Assembly: GCA_022822365.1 (NCBI GenBank)
Contig: JAJEBV010000011.1
Location: 1-64,000 of the forward strand
Direction: 5' to 3'
Length of the DNA: 64,000 nt
Origin: Thermoanaerobaculia bacterium
Lineage (GTDB): Bacteria; Acidobacteriota; Thermoanaerobaculia; Multivoradales; Multivoraceae
Part shown: positions 25,705 to 34,120 of the stretch, piece after piece
Numbering within the stretch: position 1 is the first letter of the stretch
How the letters are laid out: each line of letters begins with the position of its first letter
Notes under the pieces: generated by a model
What the model was told of the DNA's origin: nothing
What the model saw: only the letters and a program-made list of their open reading frames with translations
Database searches by the model: none
Made by a program: the position numbers and the translations under genes

Positions 25705-26547
25705 ATGAAGTTCAGGGCAGGATGGGGAAGAAGGTGGTTGGCGCCCACGGCCGTGGCCGCGCTCGCCCTGCTCCTGGCGTCCCTGCTGCCGGCCCAGTGG
25801 TGGCGGCCGGTGCCCGCCCGCTACCCCGAGGAAGGCCGCCAGTATCTCGACGGCTTCGTCTTCTGCCGCGGCCAGTACCGGCAGGTCGTGGACGAGTGGC
25901 TCGGCCAGGGGTGGTTCACGGACTACCCCGACTCCGAGTACAACTTCATGACGCGGCTGGCCCAGTTGACGACGGTCGAGATCCAGCGGACCGCCTACGG
26001 CGACCCGGAGCATCTGGTCCTGACCCTGGACGATCCGCGGCTGTTCGAGTTCCCGTTCCTCTTCATGTCGGACGTGGGCACGATCGGCATCGACGACGTC
26101 GAGGCGGAGAACCTCCGGAAGTACCTGCTGGCCGGCGGCTTTCTCTACGTCGACGACTTCTGGGGCCCGCAGGCCTGGGACCGCTGGGCGGGGCAGATCG
26201 GCCGCGTGCTGCCGCCGGGCGAGTATCCGATCGTCGACATTCCGCTCGATCACCCCATCTTCAGCACGTTCTTCACCGTCGACGAGGTGCCGCAGATTCC
26301 GTCGATCCAGTACTGGAACATGACCGGCCGGGCGGACACGTCGGAACGGGGCCAGCGCTCCGCCGAGCCGCACTTTCGGGGCATCTTCGACGAGCACGGC
26401 CGGCTGATGGTCGCTATGACCCACAACACGGACATCGCCGACGGCTGGGAGCGGGAAGGCGAGTCGCGGGAGTTCTTCGAGCGTTTCTCGCTGACGAAGT
26501 CGTACCCGTTCGGCGTGAACCTGGTGCTCTACGCGCTCTCCCACTGA
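25705..26547 (+). CDS. DUF4159 domain-containing protein
   Basis: Predicted membrane-anchored or exported protein of 280 aa with one N-terminal hydrophobic segment (APTAVAALALLLASLLPAQ). The rest matches the DUF4159 type: RLAQLTTVEIQR, FLFMSDVGTI, then YLLAGGFLYVDDFWG, which resembles a glutamine-amidotransferase-like fold without an obvious catalytic cysteine. In other bacteria such genes often lie near MoxR/DUF58/VWA gene sets. Here it starts a plus-strand run with an exported MBL-fold hydrolase and a PQQ propeller. Function unknown. Confidence 0.85.
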   Translation: MKFRAGWGRRWLAPTAVAALALLLASLLPAQWWRPVPARYPEEGRQYLDGFVFCRGQYRQVVDEWLGQGWFTDYPDSEYNFMTRLAQLTTVEIQRTAYGDPEHLVLTLDDPRLFEFPFLFMSDVGTIGIDDVEAENLRKYLLAGGFLYVDDFWGPQAWDRWAGQIGRVLPPGEYPIVDIPLDHPIFSTFFTVDEVPQIPSIQYWNMTGRADTSERGQRSAEPHFRGIFDEHGRLMVAMTHNTDIADGWEREGESREFFERFSLTKSYPFGVNLVLYALSH

Positions 26548-26564
26548 ACGAAGGAGATACATAC

Positions 26565-27464
26565 GTGACCCGTACTCCGCCTCGCAACCTCTCTCTCGCG
26601 TTCGTCGCCGTGATGGCGGCGCTGCTCCTCGCCGCTCCGGCCGCGGCCCAGCAGGACTTCTCGGCCGTCGAGGTGACGGGCGAACACGTTTCCGGCGCCG
26701 TCCACATGCTGACCGGCGCGGGCGGCAACATCGGCGTCTCGGCCGGCGAGGACGGCATCCTGATCGTGGACGATCAGTTCGCGCCGCTGGCCGACAAGAT
26801 CCGGGCGGAGCTCGCGGCGATCTCGCCCGGCGACCTCGAGTTCGTCGTCAATACCCACTTTCACTTCGACCACACGGGCGGCAACGCGATCTTCGGCAAG
26901 GAGGCGCTGATCGTGGCGCACACGAACGTTCGCAAGCGCCTGGCGGAAGGCGCCGGCGTGCGCGGCCGGCCGGCCGAACCGGCGCCGAAGGAGGCTCTGC
27001 CGGTGGTGACCTACGACGACGGGGTATCGATCCACTTCAACGGCGAAGAGATCATGATCGGCCACCTGACCGGCGGTCACACGGACGGCGACAGCTACAT
27101 CTACTTCACGGACTCGAACGTCATGCACCTTGGCGACCAGTTCTTCGCCGGGCGCTTTCCGTTCGTCGATGTCGGGAACGGCGGCAACGCGGTCGGGCTC
27201 AGGGACAGCATCGGGGAGGTGCTGGACCACCTGCCGGCCGACGCGAAGGTGATCCCCGGCCACGGCCCCCTCTCTTCTGTTGATGACCTGAAGACGTACC
27301 ACCGGATGCTCACCGAGTGCGTGGCGACGGTGAAGGCGGGCAAGGACGCCGGCAAGGCGGTCGAGGAGATCCAGGCCGCCGGCCTCCCCGACGAGTGGAA
27401 AAGCTGGGCCTCCGGCTTCATCAACGAGTCGGTCTTCATCACGTCCATCTTCGAGAGCCTGTAG
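26565..27464 (+). CDS. Exported metallo-beta-lactamase-fold hydrolase
   Basis: Periplasmic metal-dependent hydrolase of 299 aa. It has a signal peptide (cleavage after APAAAQ, about residue 29), then the MBL zinc motif H98-F-H100-F-D102-H103, H172 (GGHTDGD), D191 (HLGDQFF) and H233 (PGHGPL), so both metal sites look complete. The family ranges from beta-lactamases to lactonases and other hydrolases, and nothing here fixes the substrate. The GTG start at 26565 is set by AAGGAGAT with good spacing. The C-terminal EIQAAGLPDEWKSWASGFI tail is shared by many exported MBL-fold proteins. It is 17 bp after the DUF4159 gene and 11 bp before the propeller gene. Confidence 0.9.
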   Translation: MTRTPPRNLSLAFVAVMAALLLAAPAAAQQDFSAVEVTGEHVSGAVHMLTGAGGNIGVSAGEDGILIVDDQFAPLADKIRAELAAISPGDLEFVVNTHFHFDHTGGNAIFGKEALIVAHTNVRKRLAEGAGVRGRPAEPAPKEALPVVTYDDGVSIHFNGEEIMIGHLTGGHTDGDSYIYFTDSNVMHLGDQFFAGRFPFVDVGNGGNAVGLRDSIGEVLDHLPADAKVIPGHGPLSSVDDLKTYHRMLTECVATVKAGKDAGKAVEEIQAAGLPDEWKSWASGFINESVFITSIFESL

Positions 27465-27475
27465 GAGGAGTTGCC

Positions 27476-28828
27476 GTGCCGGTTATGAGTCTGGGTGGAG
27501 TACTGCGTTCGGAGCGGGTGGTGCTGGTAGCTGCGCTGGCCCTGGTGGCCGGCGTCGCGACGGCGGCGCCGCCGGTGAGTTCGGATGTGGAAGGCGGCTG
27601 GCCGGCCTGGCGCGGGCCGAGCCGGACCGGGTCGGCGCCGGCTGGCAATCCGCCGGTCGAGTGGTCCGAAACGAAGAACGTGCGCTGGAAGAAGGCGGTG
27701 CCGGGGCTCGGCCTGTCGTCGCCGATCGTCTGGGGCGACCGGCTGTTCCTGACGACGGCCGTGCCGACCGGCGAGAAGCTGGAGAACGCGCCGGCGGCCG
27801 GCCGGGGCGACGGCATCCCTCCGGACCGGGTTCTGAGCTACGAGGTGCACGCGCTGGACCGGACGGACGGATCGACAGTCTGGAAGCGGACGGTGCGCAC
27901 GGAGGCGCCGTCCGGAGGCACCCATCCCGACGGCACCTGGGCTTCCGGGTCGCCGGTGACCGACGGCGAGGTGCTGATCGCCTTCTTCGGTTCGCAGGGC
28001 CTCTACGCTTTCGATCTCGACGGGACGGAACTCTGGCGCCGGGACTTCGGCGACATGCGGACGCGGCTCGGTTTCGGCGAGGGAAGCTCGCCGGCGCTTC
28101 ACGGCGATCGGGTGTTCGTCATCTGGGACCACGAGGACGACTCCTTCATGGTCGCTCTCGACAAGAAGACGGGCGAGGAGATCTGGCGCCGCGACCGTGA
28201 CGAGATGACGGCCTGGACGACGCCCCTGGTGGTCGAGCACGGCGGCCGGACGCAGGTGATCACGAGCGCGACGAACCGCGTCCGCTCCTACGACGCGGAC
28301 ACCGGGGATCCGATCTGGCAAACGACGGGAATGACCCTGAACGCCATTCCGTCGCCCGTGTACGCGAACGGCGTCGTCTACCTGACCAGCGGCTTCCGCG
28401 GCAGCAAGCTGCTCGCGGTGCGACTGGAGGGCGCCGAGGGCGACATCACCGGGACGGAGAACGTCGTGTGGTCGGTGGACCGGGACACTCCCTATGTGCC
28501 CTCGCCGCTGCTGCATGACGGCGTCATCTACTTCACCAAGTCGAACAGCGGGATTCTGTCGGCGTTCGACGCGGCCAGCGGCGAAGCGCTCTATGCGAAC
28601 CAGCGACTGGGGCCCGTGCGCAACATCTACGCCTCTCCGGTAGCGGTCGGCGACCGCGTCTACTTCGCCAGCCGGGACGGCGAGTTCCTGGTCGCCAGGG
28701 CCGGGCGGACGTTCGAGGTCCTGGCCGAGAACGAACTGGACGACCGTTTCGACGCGTCGCCCGCTATCGTCGGCGACGAGATTTACCTGCGCGGCCGCAA
28801 CAACCTGTACTGCATCGCTACGCCGTAG
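27476..28828 (+). CDS. PQQ-binding-like beta-propeller repeat protein
   Basis: Exported eight-bladed-propeller type protein of about 450 aa. The signal segment (VVLVAALALVAGVATAAPP) is followed by WPAWRGPSRTGS, the usual opening of this family, and then PQQ-like blades with recurring G-x-x-x-A-x-D-x-x-T/S-G-x-x-x-W repeats (e.g. VALDKKTGEEIWRRD). There is no dehydrogenase active site I can point to, so it is likely a structural or binding propeller rather than a quinoprotein dehydrogenase. The GTG start at 27476 has AGGAGGAG 5-7 nt upstream; ATG 27485 is less well placed. It is the last gene of the run, followed directly by a large inverted repeat. Confidence 0.88.
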   Translation: MPVMSLGGVLRSERVVLVAALALVAGVATAAPPVSSDVEGGWPAWRGPSRTGSAPAGNPPVEWSETKNVRWKKAVPGLGLSSPIVWGDRLFLTTAVPTGEKLENAPAAGRGDGIPPDRVLSYEVHALDRTDGSTVWKRTVRTEAPSGGTHPDGTWASGSPVTDGEVLIAFFGSQGLYAFDLDGTELWRRDFGDMRTRLGFGEGSSPALHGDRVFVIWDHEDDSFMVALDKKTGEEIWRRDRDEMTAWTTPLVVEHGGRTQVITSATNRVRSYDADTGDPIWQTTGMTLNAIPSPVYANGVVYLTSGFRGSKLLAVRLEGAEGDITGTENVVWSVDRDTPYVPSPLLHDGVIYFTKSNSGILSAFDAASGEALYANQRLGPVRNIYASPVAVGDRVYFASRDGEFLVARAGRTFEVLAENELDDRFDASPAIVGDEIYLRGRNNLYCIATP

Positions 28829-28834
28829 ATTGAA

Positions 28835-28920
28835 CCGACGCGCTCGCGGCCGTATTGCCGGTGCGCCGGCCTTCTGGCCGGCATGAGACGCGATGCCGCG
28901 AAGCGGCGAGCGCGTGTCGG
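28835..28920. repeat. Long inverted repeat enclosing a family A palindrome, after the PQQ propeller gene
   Basis: Outer arms CCGAC..GCGCTCGC (from 28835) and the reverse complement ending at 28920 pair with a 2-nt bulge. Inside lie the palindrome GCCGGCC-TTCT-GGCCGGC (28865-28882) and a small GCCGC-GAA-GCGGC hairpin (28895-28907). It begins 6 bp after the propeller stop and could serve as a bidirectional terminator, though neither side has a U-tract. Confidence 0.7.
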
Positions 28921-28953
28921 GAGAGCGGGTGGTTTCGGCCTCCCGCCGGCCGG

Positions 28954-31515
28954 TTAGCGGGCCGCCTGGGGCGGCAGCCGGCCATAAGGCCGGCGCACCG
29001 GCAGTTCCAGGACGACCGTCTCAGGCAGCAGGCAGATCTCGTCGTCGCAGGCCTGGAGGCTGACGGAGATCGGAACTGAGACGGGCAGTTCTTCGAGCGT
29101 GGGGTCGAAACCGGGCTGGAGCCGAAACGTGATGCCCTTCCGGCCTTCGTAGATCAGAACATCGCCGGACTGGGCGCTGACCTGAGTCCGCCGGGGTTCC
29201 GGGTAGCGAAGGTTGGTGACCTCGAAGCGGCTGCCCGCGCCTTCGACCGTGGTGCCGATCAGGTCTTCCTGGAGGGGTTCGGGGCCGTTGAGGTGCCATC
29301 CGTCCCTGATCACAAGGTCGAGGCTGACTTCGTGCTCGCCGGCGTCGTTGGCGGGACTCAGGGTGGCCGCGGCGACCACTGCGCCGTTGCCGGCGGTGGC
29401 TCGGGGACCGGCGTCGCCGTCGAGCGCCACGGCGAGGCCGGTCAGCATGTAGGTGTAGGCGGCGGGCATTCGTTCGATGTTGGCGGCGAACGCGGCCACC
29501 GTCGCGAGCGCCCGGTCCGTGGCGTTCCGGTCGCCGGTGCGGCGGCCGAGTTCGGCCAGCGCGCGGACGGCCACGGAGTTGCCGGAGGGGACGGCGCCGT
29601 CGGTCGGGCTCTTCGGCTGGGCGATCAGCAGGTTGGCCTTCTCGCGCTCGGCGACGAAGAAGCCGCTGCCGAGGCTCGCCGGATGCCGGCCAGAAGGCCG
29701 GCGCACCGACAAACCGCGCTCGGAGGGGTCTCCCACTGCCGGTGCGCCGGCCTTCTGGCCGGCATCCGGAGCAGGGTCGGGATCCCAGAACCGTTCGACC
29801 ATTTCGGCCGCCACGGCTTCGGCTCGTTCGAGCCAGTCGCGTTCGTCGGTGATGTCATGGAGCGCGACGAACGCGTGAGCCAGGTGGGCGTAGTCCTGGA
29901 CCAGGCCCGGAGTCGACGCTTCGCCGTCGAGCCAGACGCGCCACAGGCCGCCGTCGTCACGCCGGTTGCGCCGCCACAGAAACTCCGCCGCTCGCGCCGC
30001 GGCCTCGGCGTAGGCCGGCTCGCCAAGTGTGTCCGCCGCCTCGGCCAGGGCACGGATCATCATGCCGTTCCAGGAGGTCAGGATCTTGTCGTCGCGCAGG
30101 GGATGCGGGCGTTCCTCGCGGATCGGGTAGAGGCGCTCGCGAATGGCGTCGAGGCGGGCCAGGAGATCGTCCAGCGGCATGCCCAGATCGGAGGCGCTCT
30201 CGGTGAGCGGCCGGTCGAGGAAGAGGATGTTCCGGTGTTCGAAGTTCCCCGTGTCGGTGACGCCGAAGATCCGGATCGCGAGCTCGGCGTCGTCGGGTTC
30301 TAGCGCGTCCCGCAGTTGGTCCTTCGTCCAGACGAAGAACTCGCCCTCGAGCGACTCGCCGTCTTCCGCCTCGCTGTCGGCGTCCGTGGCGGAGTAGAAG
30401 GCGCCCTCGGGCGAGGTCAGGTCGCGCAGCACGTAGTCGGCGGTCTGGCGGGCCACCCGTGCCAGCAGCGGGTCGCCGGTCAGGCGGTAGGCCAGGGCGT
30501 AGGCACGGAGCAGGTGGGCCTGGTTGTAGAGCATCTTCTCGAAGTGGGGCACGAGCCAGTGGCCGTCCACCGAGTAGCGGTGGAAGCCGCCGCCGACCTG
30601 GTCGTGGATGCCGCCGCGGGCCATCGCGCGCAGGGTGATCAGCGCTGCGTCCAGCGGTTGCCTGTCGCCCGTGCGAAGCGCCTCCTCGAGCAGCAGTAGC
30701 AGGTTCGTTTCGTTCGGGAACTTCGGCGCGCCGCCGAAGCCGCCGTGGACCCGGTCCGTGCTGGCCACGAGGCCCTGTACCGCTTCGCCGATCACGGCGC
30801 GGCCGAGGTTCTTCGCAGCGCCGCGTGCCGCGGTGATCTGCTGCACCAGGTCCGTGATCTGGGCGGCGCTGGCTTCGAGGTCCGCGCGCCGCTCACGCCA
30901 GGCCGCGTCGACCTGCCGCATCAGGTTGACGAACTGTTGAGGCGGAAAGTACGTGGCGCCGAAGAACGGCCGGCGGTCGGGGAGCAGGAAGCTCGACATC
31001 GGCCAGCCGCCCCGCTGCTGGGTCACCTGGACCGCTGTCATGTAGATGTCGTCGATGTCCGGGCGCTGCTCGCGATCCACCTTGATGCAGACGAACAGCT
31101 CGTTCATCAACCGGGCGACCTCGACGTTGTCGAAGCTCTCCCGCTCCATCACGTGGCACCAGTGGCAGGTGGAGTAGCCGATCGACAGGAAGACCGGCTT
31201 GTCCTCCGCCTTCGCCCGCTCGAAGGCTTCCTCACCCCAGGGGAACCAGTCGACCGGGTTGTGCGCGTGCTGCCGGAGATAGGGCGATGTCTCCAGGATC
31301 AACCGGTTCAGGTAGTGCGGCCGGCCGTCGGCGTCGAGGTGCTCGGTCCGAGGCTCGTAGTCGGCCGGCATCGACGCCAGCGCCGCCTCCAGCCGGGCCT
31401 GGACTTCCGGCGGACGTTCTCCGGCGCCGGGAGGCGGGACGGCGTGGGCGGGGGCGTTCGACACGGTCAGCCAGACGACGGTGAGGCCCCCTGCGATCCA
31501 GGCGGCGTGCGGCAC
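28954..31515 (-). CDS. DUF255 thioredoxin-domain protein with DsbD-like C-terminal domain
   Basis: Large exported protein of about 853 aa (GTG start 31515, chosen because it gives a signal segment [15 protein letters not shown]). Residues about 60-225 are the DUF255 thioredoxin-like domain with a C117-H-W-C120 motif and the family hallmark [13 protein letters not shown] six-hairpin glycosidase-like helical region follows (about 245-690). The last about 150 residues resemble the DsbD N-terminal domain ([28 protein letters not shown] with two cysteines). Two palindromic repeats lie in frame near residues 583-612 and a third forms the C-terminus ([10 protein letters not shown]). Likely a thiol-redox role in the periplasm. 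Divergent from the sialidase fusion gene. Confidence 0.88.
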   Translation of the reverse strand: MPHAAWIAGGLTVVWLTVSNAPAHAVPPPGAGERPPEVQARLEAALASMPADYEPRTEHLDADGRPHYLNRLILETSPYLRQHAHNPVDWFPWGEEAFERAKAEDKPVFLSIGYSTCHWCHVMERESFDNVEVARLMNELFVCIKVDREQRPDIDDIYMTAVQVTQQRGGWPMSSFLLPDRRPFFGATYFPPQQFVNLMRQVDAAWRERRADLEASAAQITDLVQQITAARGAAKNLGRAVIGEAVQGLVASTDRVHGGFGGAPKFPNETNLLLLLEEALRTGDRQPLDAALITLRAMARGGIHDQVGGGFHRYSVDGHWLVPHFEKMLYNQAHLLRAYALAYRLTGDPLLARVARQTADYVLRDLTSPEGAFYSATDADSEAEDGESLEGEFFVWTKDQLRDALEPDDAELAIRIFGVTDTGNFEHRNILFLDRPLTESASDLGMPLDDLLARLDAIRERLYPIREERPHPLRDDKILTSWNGMMIRALAEAADTLGEPAYAEAAARAAEFLWRRNRRDDGGLWRVWLDGEASTPGLVQDYAHLAHAFVALHDITDERDWLERAEAVAAEMVERFWDPDPAPDAGQKAGAPAVGDPSERGLSVRRPSGRHPASLGSGFFVAEREKANLLIAQPKSPTDGAVPSGNSVAVRALAELGRRTGDRNATDRALATVAAFAANIERMPAAYTYMLTGLAVALDGDAGPRATAGNGAVVAAATLSPANDAGEHEVSLDLVIRDGWHLNGPEPLQEDLIGTTVEGAGSRFEVTNLRYPEPRRTQVSAQSGDVLIYEGRKGITFRLQPGFDPTLEELPVSVPISVSLQACDDEICLLPETVVLELPVRRPYGRLPPQAAR
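28977..28994 (+). repeat. Palindromic repeat forming the 3' end of the DUF255 coding sequence
   Basis: GCCGGCC-ATAA-GGCCGGC followed by GCACCGG. It lies entirely inside the open frame and supplies the last about dozen residues before the TAA at 28956-28954. The original stop codon was probably lost to this insertion (inference). Confidence 0.85.
29681..29767. repeat. 87-bp twin palindromic element inserted in frame in the DUF255 gene
   Basis: Perfect 28-bp inverted repeats (29681-29708 and 29740-29767, each GGATGCCGGCC-AGAA-GGCCGGCGCACCG or its complement) around a 31-bp spacer. Total 87 bp, exactly 29 codons, so the frame is kept. It contains the palindromes 29685-29702 and 29746-29763 in opposite orientation, like a paired REP. 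No clear target-site duplication is seen at the edges. Confidence 0.9.
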
Positions 31516-31548
31516 AGCGTCGAGGATAGCCCGCGCGACGTCGCTGCT

Positions 31549-31564
31549 ACATTCGCGCGAATGT
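31549..31564. promoter_or_regulatory. Perfect 16-bp palindrome between divergent genes, candidate operator
   Basis: ACATTCGCGCGAATGT is a perfect palindrome 34 bp before the DUF255 start and about 120 bp before the sialidase/PheC/AroQ start. Its position between divergent promoters fits a regulator site; the regulator is unknown. Confidence 0.4.
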
Positions 31565-31628
31565 CTGAACTGCGGCCCCCGCCGGCGGGCGTTGAAGACC
31601 TGGCTGGCGCGCGTTCGATTCCCGGAGG

Positions 31629-31665
31629 CCGCCGCTTTGCGGCGGATGCCGGCGAGGGCGCCGGC
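31629..31665 (+). repeat. Variant palindromic pair upstream of the sialidase fusion gene
   Basis: CCGCCGC-TTT-GCGGCGG (31629-31645) followed by GCCGGCG-AGGG-CGCCGGC (31648-31665) and then GTACCCGGTGTGG, the same layout as the composite repeats at 17138-17200 and 20801-20859. It ends 20 bp before the downstream start codon. Confidence 0.75.
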
Positions 31666-31685
31666 GTACCCGGTGTGGGGCGGGC

Positions 31686-34052
31686 ATGAGCCGTTTGCGG
31701 GTGCTTGCCGCACTCGCGGCACTTGCCGTGCTTGGCTGCGGGGGCAGGGGCAGCGACTCGTCGCTCCGCTGGGTCGACTGGGCGGCCGAGACCCACCGCC
31801 AGGTCGAAGTCGACCGGGAACCGGGGCAGTACCTGGGCCATCCGACGACGGTGTTGCTGTCGGACGAACGCTCGATCCTGACGGTCTATCCGAAGGGCCA
31901 CGGCGCCGGCCCGATCGTCATGAAGCGCAGCGGCGACGGCGGACTCACCTGGAGCGAGCGGCTGCCGACGCCGGCGAGCTGGGCGACGTCGATGGAGACG
32001 CCGACCGTGTTCGCGGTCGATCTGGCGGACGGACGGCGGCGGCTCATCATGTTCTCGGGGCTCTACCCGGTGCGGATGGCGCACTCGGACGACGAAGGCG
32101 AAACCTGGACCGAGCTCGACCCGATCGGCCACTTCGGCGGCGTCGTCGCGATGTCGTCGGTCGAGCGGCTGCGCAGCCTGGACGGCGAACTGATGGCGCT
32201 CTTCCACGACGACGGGAGGTTCTTCCGCCGGCCGACGTCCCGCTACGAGCGGATTCCCGGGTTCGTACCGGAGTTCAAGGTCTACAAGACGATCTCGCTA
32301 GACGACGGTCTCACCTGGTCCGAGCCCGAGGTGATTGCCCGGCATCCGGAGGCGCACCTCTGCGAGCCGGGTCTGATCCGCTCGCCGGACGGCCGCGAGA
32401 TTGCCGTACTGCTCCGCGAGAACAGCCGCCAATTCAACTCCTTCGTCATCTTCTCGCCCGACGAGGGCCGCACCTGGAGCCGGCCGATCGAATTGCCGTC
32501 CTCGCTGACCGGCGACCGGCACGTCGGCCGGTACACGCCGGACGGCCGCCTCTTCATCACGTTCCGCGACCAGGCGCCGTCCAGTCCCTGGCGAGGCGAC
32601 TGGGTGGGCTGGCTGGGCCGCTACGAGGATCTCCGCCGGGGCAGCCGCGAGCCCTGGGCAGGCGAGGCGCGGGTGCGGCTGATGGACAACAGGTATGCCG
32701 CGGACACGGCGTATCCCGGTCTCGAACTGCTGCCGGACGGCACCTTCGTGACGACGACCTACGGCCACTTCACGCCGGGGGAGGAGCCGTGGATCGCCAC
32801 AGTGCGTTTCACGACGGCGGAACTGGACGAGGCCTCATCGGCGGCGCCGATTGACGCGCCGCCGAAGCCCGTGCTCCGTGTGGGGACCAGCGGCGACTAT
32901 CCGCCGTTCTCGATCGTCGGGGGCTCCGCGGAAGAGCAGGCGGCGGACGACCCGCCGCCGAACGCCGATCGCCCCGCCGGCGCCGGCGATGTCGAGGAGA
33001 CCGGCCCTTCCACCAGCCGCAGCGGCTTCGCCGTCGAGGTTGCCGGCCGCCTTGCGCGCGACCTCGGCTACGACCTCGCGTTCGTCCCGTTCGACTGGCC
33101 GGACCTGGCCGGGGCGGTCGCGGCGGACGAGTTCGACGTGGCGATGAGCGGCGTGACCTGGCGGCCCGGGCGCGCCGCGGCGGGATGGATGAGCCGGGCG
33201 GTTGCATCCGGGGGTCCGTGCGTCGTCTCGGCGGCGGACACGCCTTCGCCGCCGGGCCGCGTGGCCGTGAACCGCGGCGGCATCCTGGAGCGCTGGACGC
33301 GGGATCGCTTCGGCAGCGGCGCCACGCGGATCGTCGCCGTGGACGACAACCTGTCTCTCCCCGGCCGCCTGGAACGCGGCGAGGTCGACGCCTTCGTCAC
33401 CGATTCGTTCGAGGTCGAGCACTTCGGACGCGACGGCTGGCGGCGCAGTTGCGAAGCGCCGGTCGACCGGAAGGTCTTCTGGGTCGCTCCCGGGCGCGCG
33501 GAGGACCTCGGACCCGTGATCGACCGCTGGATCCAGCGCAACGAGGGCTGGCTGGAAGGCCGGCGCGAGGAGTGGTTCGGCCGCGGCCAGGGCCGCGACG
33601 AACTGGATCATCTGCTCGATCTCGTGGCCCGGCGGCTCGCCTTCATGCCGCCGGTCGCCGTCTGGAAAGCGGCGCGCGGCGTGCCGATCGAGGATCGGGA
33701 ACGCGAACGGATCGTGCTGGAGGCGGCCGGGCGGACGGCGGCGGAGTTCGGGCTCGACCCGGCGCCGGTACGCGAGTGGTTCGCGCTCCAGATCGACCTG
33801 GCGAAGGCGGTGCAGCGCCGGACCGCGCCGGCGGCGCCGACTCTGGAACTGGACGCGATACGGCCGGCCCTGATCCGCCTCGGCGAGCGTCAGGTGCGTG
33901 CCCTGCGGGCGCTGGCGGCCGGAGCGGTCGAAGAGCCCGCCCCGGCGGACCTCGAGGTCCTCGCGCCGTACCTGAGCGGCGCGGAGACAGAGAGAGTGCG
34001 CGCCGGACTGGTGCGTCTCCTGGCCGGGCTGGGTCGCGCGCGGGGGGACTGA
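31686..34052 (+). CDS. Lipoprotein fusion: BNR sialidase-like + cyclohexadienyl dehydratase (PheC) + gamma-class chorismate mutase (AroQ)
   Basis: Three-domain exported protein of 788 aa. The lipobox ends in C18 (LAVLGC). Residues 30-380 form a BNR/sialidase-like propeller with four Asp boxes (S82-x-D-x-G-x-T-W, S134, S204, S257). After a 15-residue linker, 396-632 match the periplasmic-binding-protein-fold cyclohexadienyl dehydratase: [45 protein letters not shown], with a TD-x-x-E motif at 572-576; a disordered insert lies at 413-445. Residues 636-788 match secreted AroQ-gamma: [23 protein letters not shown], with R650, K661, R673 and Q702 as likely active-site residues. It could convert chorismate through prephenate to phenylpyruvate outside the cytoplasm. 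The frame is continuous through both junctions. Confidence 0.87.
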   Translation: MSRLRVLAALAALAVLGCGGRGSDSSLRWVDWAAETHRQVEVDREPGQYLGHPTTVLLSDERSILTVYPKGHGAGPIVMKRSGDGGLTWSERLPTPASWATSMETPTVFAVDLADGRRRLIMFSGLYPVRMAHSDDEGETWTELDPIGHFGGVVAMSSVERLRSLDGELMALFHDDGRFFRRPTSRYERIPGFVPEFKVYKTISLDDGLTWSEPEVIARHPEAHLCEPGLIRSPDGREIAVLLRENSRQFNSFVIFSPDEGRTWSRPIELPSSLTGDRHVGRYTPDGRLFITFRDQAPSSPWRGDWVGWLGRYEDLRRGSREPWAGEARVRLMDNRYAADTAYPGLELLPDGTFVTTTYGHFTPGEEPWIATVRFTTAELDEASSAAPIDAPPKPVLRVGTSGDYPPFSIVGGSAEEQAADDPPPNADRPAGAGDVEETGPSTSRSGFAVEVAGRLARDLGYDLAFVPFDWPDLAGAVAADEFDVAMSGVTWRPGRAAAGWMSRAVASGGPCVVSAADTPSPPGRVAVNRGGILERWTRDRFGSGATRIVAVDDNLSLPGRLERGEVDAFVTDSFEVEHFGRDGWRRSCEAPVDRKVFWVAPGRAEDLGPVIDRWIQRNEGWLEGRREEWFGRGQGRDELDHLLDLVARRLAFMPPVAVWKAARGVPIEDRERERIVLEAAGRTAAEFGLDPAPVREWFALQIDLAKAVQRRTAPAAPTLELDAIRPALIRLGERQVRALRALAAGAVEEPAPADLEVLAPYLSGAETERVRAGLVRLLAGLGRARGD

Positions 34053-34089
34053 GCGCTTCGCCGGTCTGGCGTGGCCGGCCCAGGCGGAA

Positions 34090-34107
34090 GCCGGCCGGAA
34101 GGCCGGC
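34090..34107 (+). repeat. Palindromic repeat GCCGGCC-GGAA-GGCCGGC
   Basis: Perfect 7-bp stem with a GGAA loop followed by GCACCGACAG. It lies between the convergent ends of the sialidase fusion and dehydrogenase genes and could terminate either transcript. Confidence 0.85.
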
Positions 34108-34120
34108 GCACCGACAGGTT

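Noticed and set aside
31606..31626. tRNA T-arm-like sequence (GCGTTCGATTCCCGG)
   Set aside because: The flanking bases do not pair as a T-stem, and no acceptor, D or anticodon arm of proper length can be drawn. Treated as chance or a degenerate remnant.
32800..32880. Sialidase/PheC junction as a frameshift artefact
   Set aside because: The linker is a normal Ala/Pro/Asp-rich segment with no stop, and both domains are complete in the same frame. Read support should still be checked.
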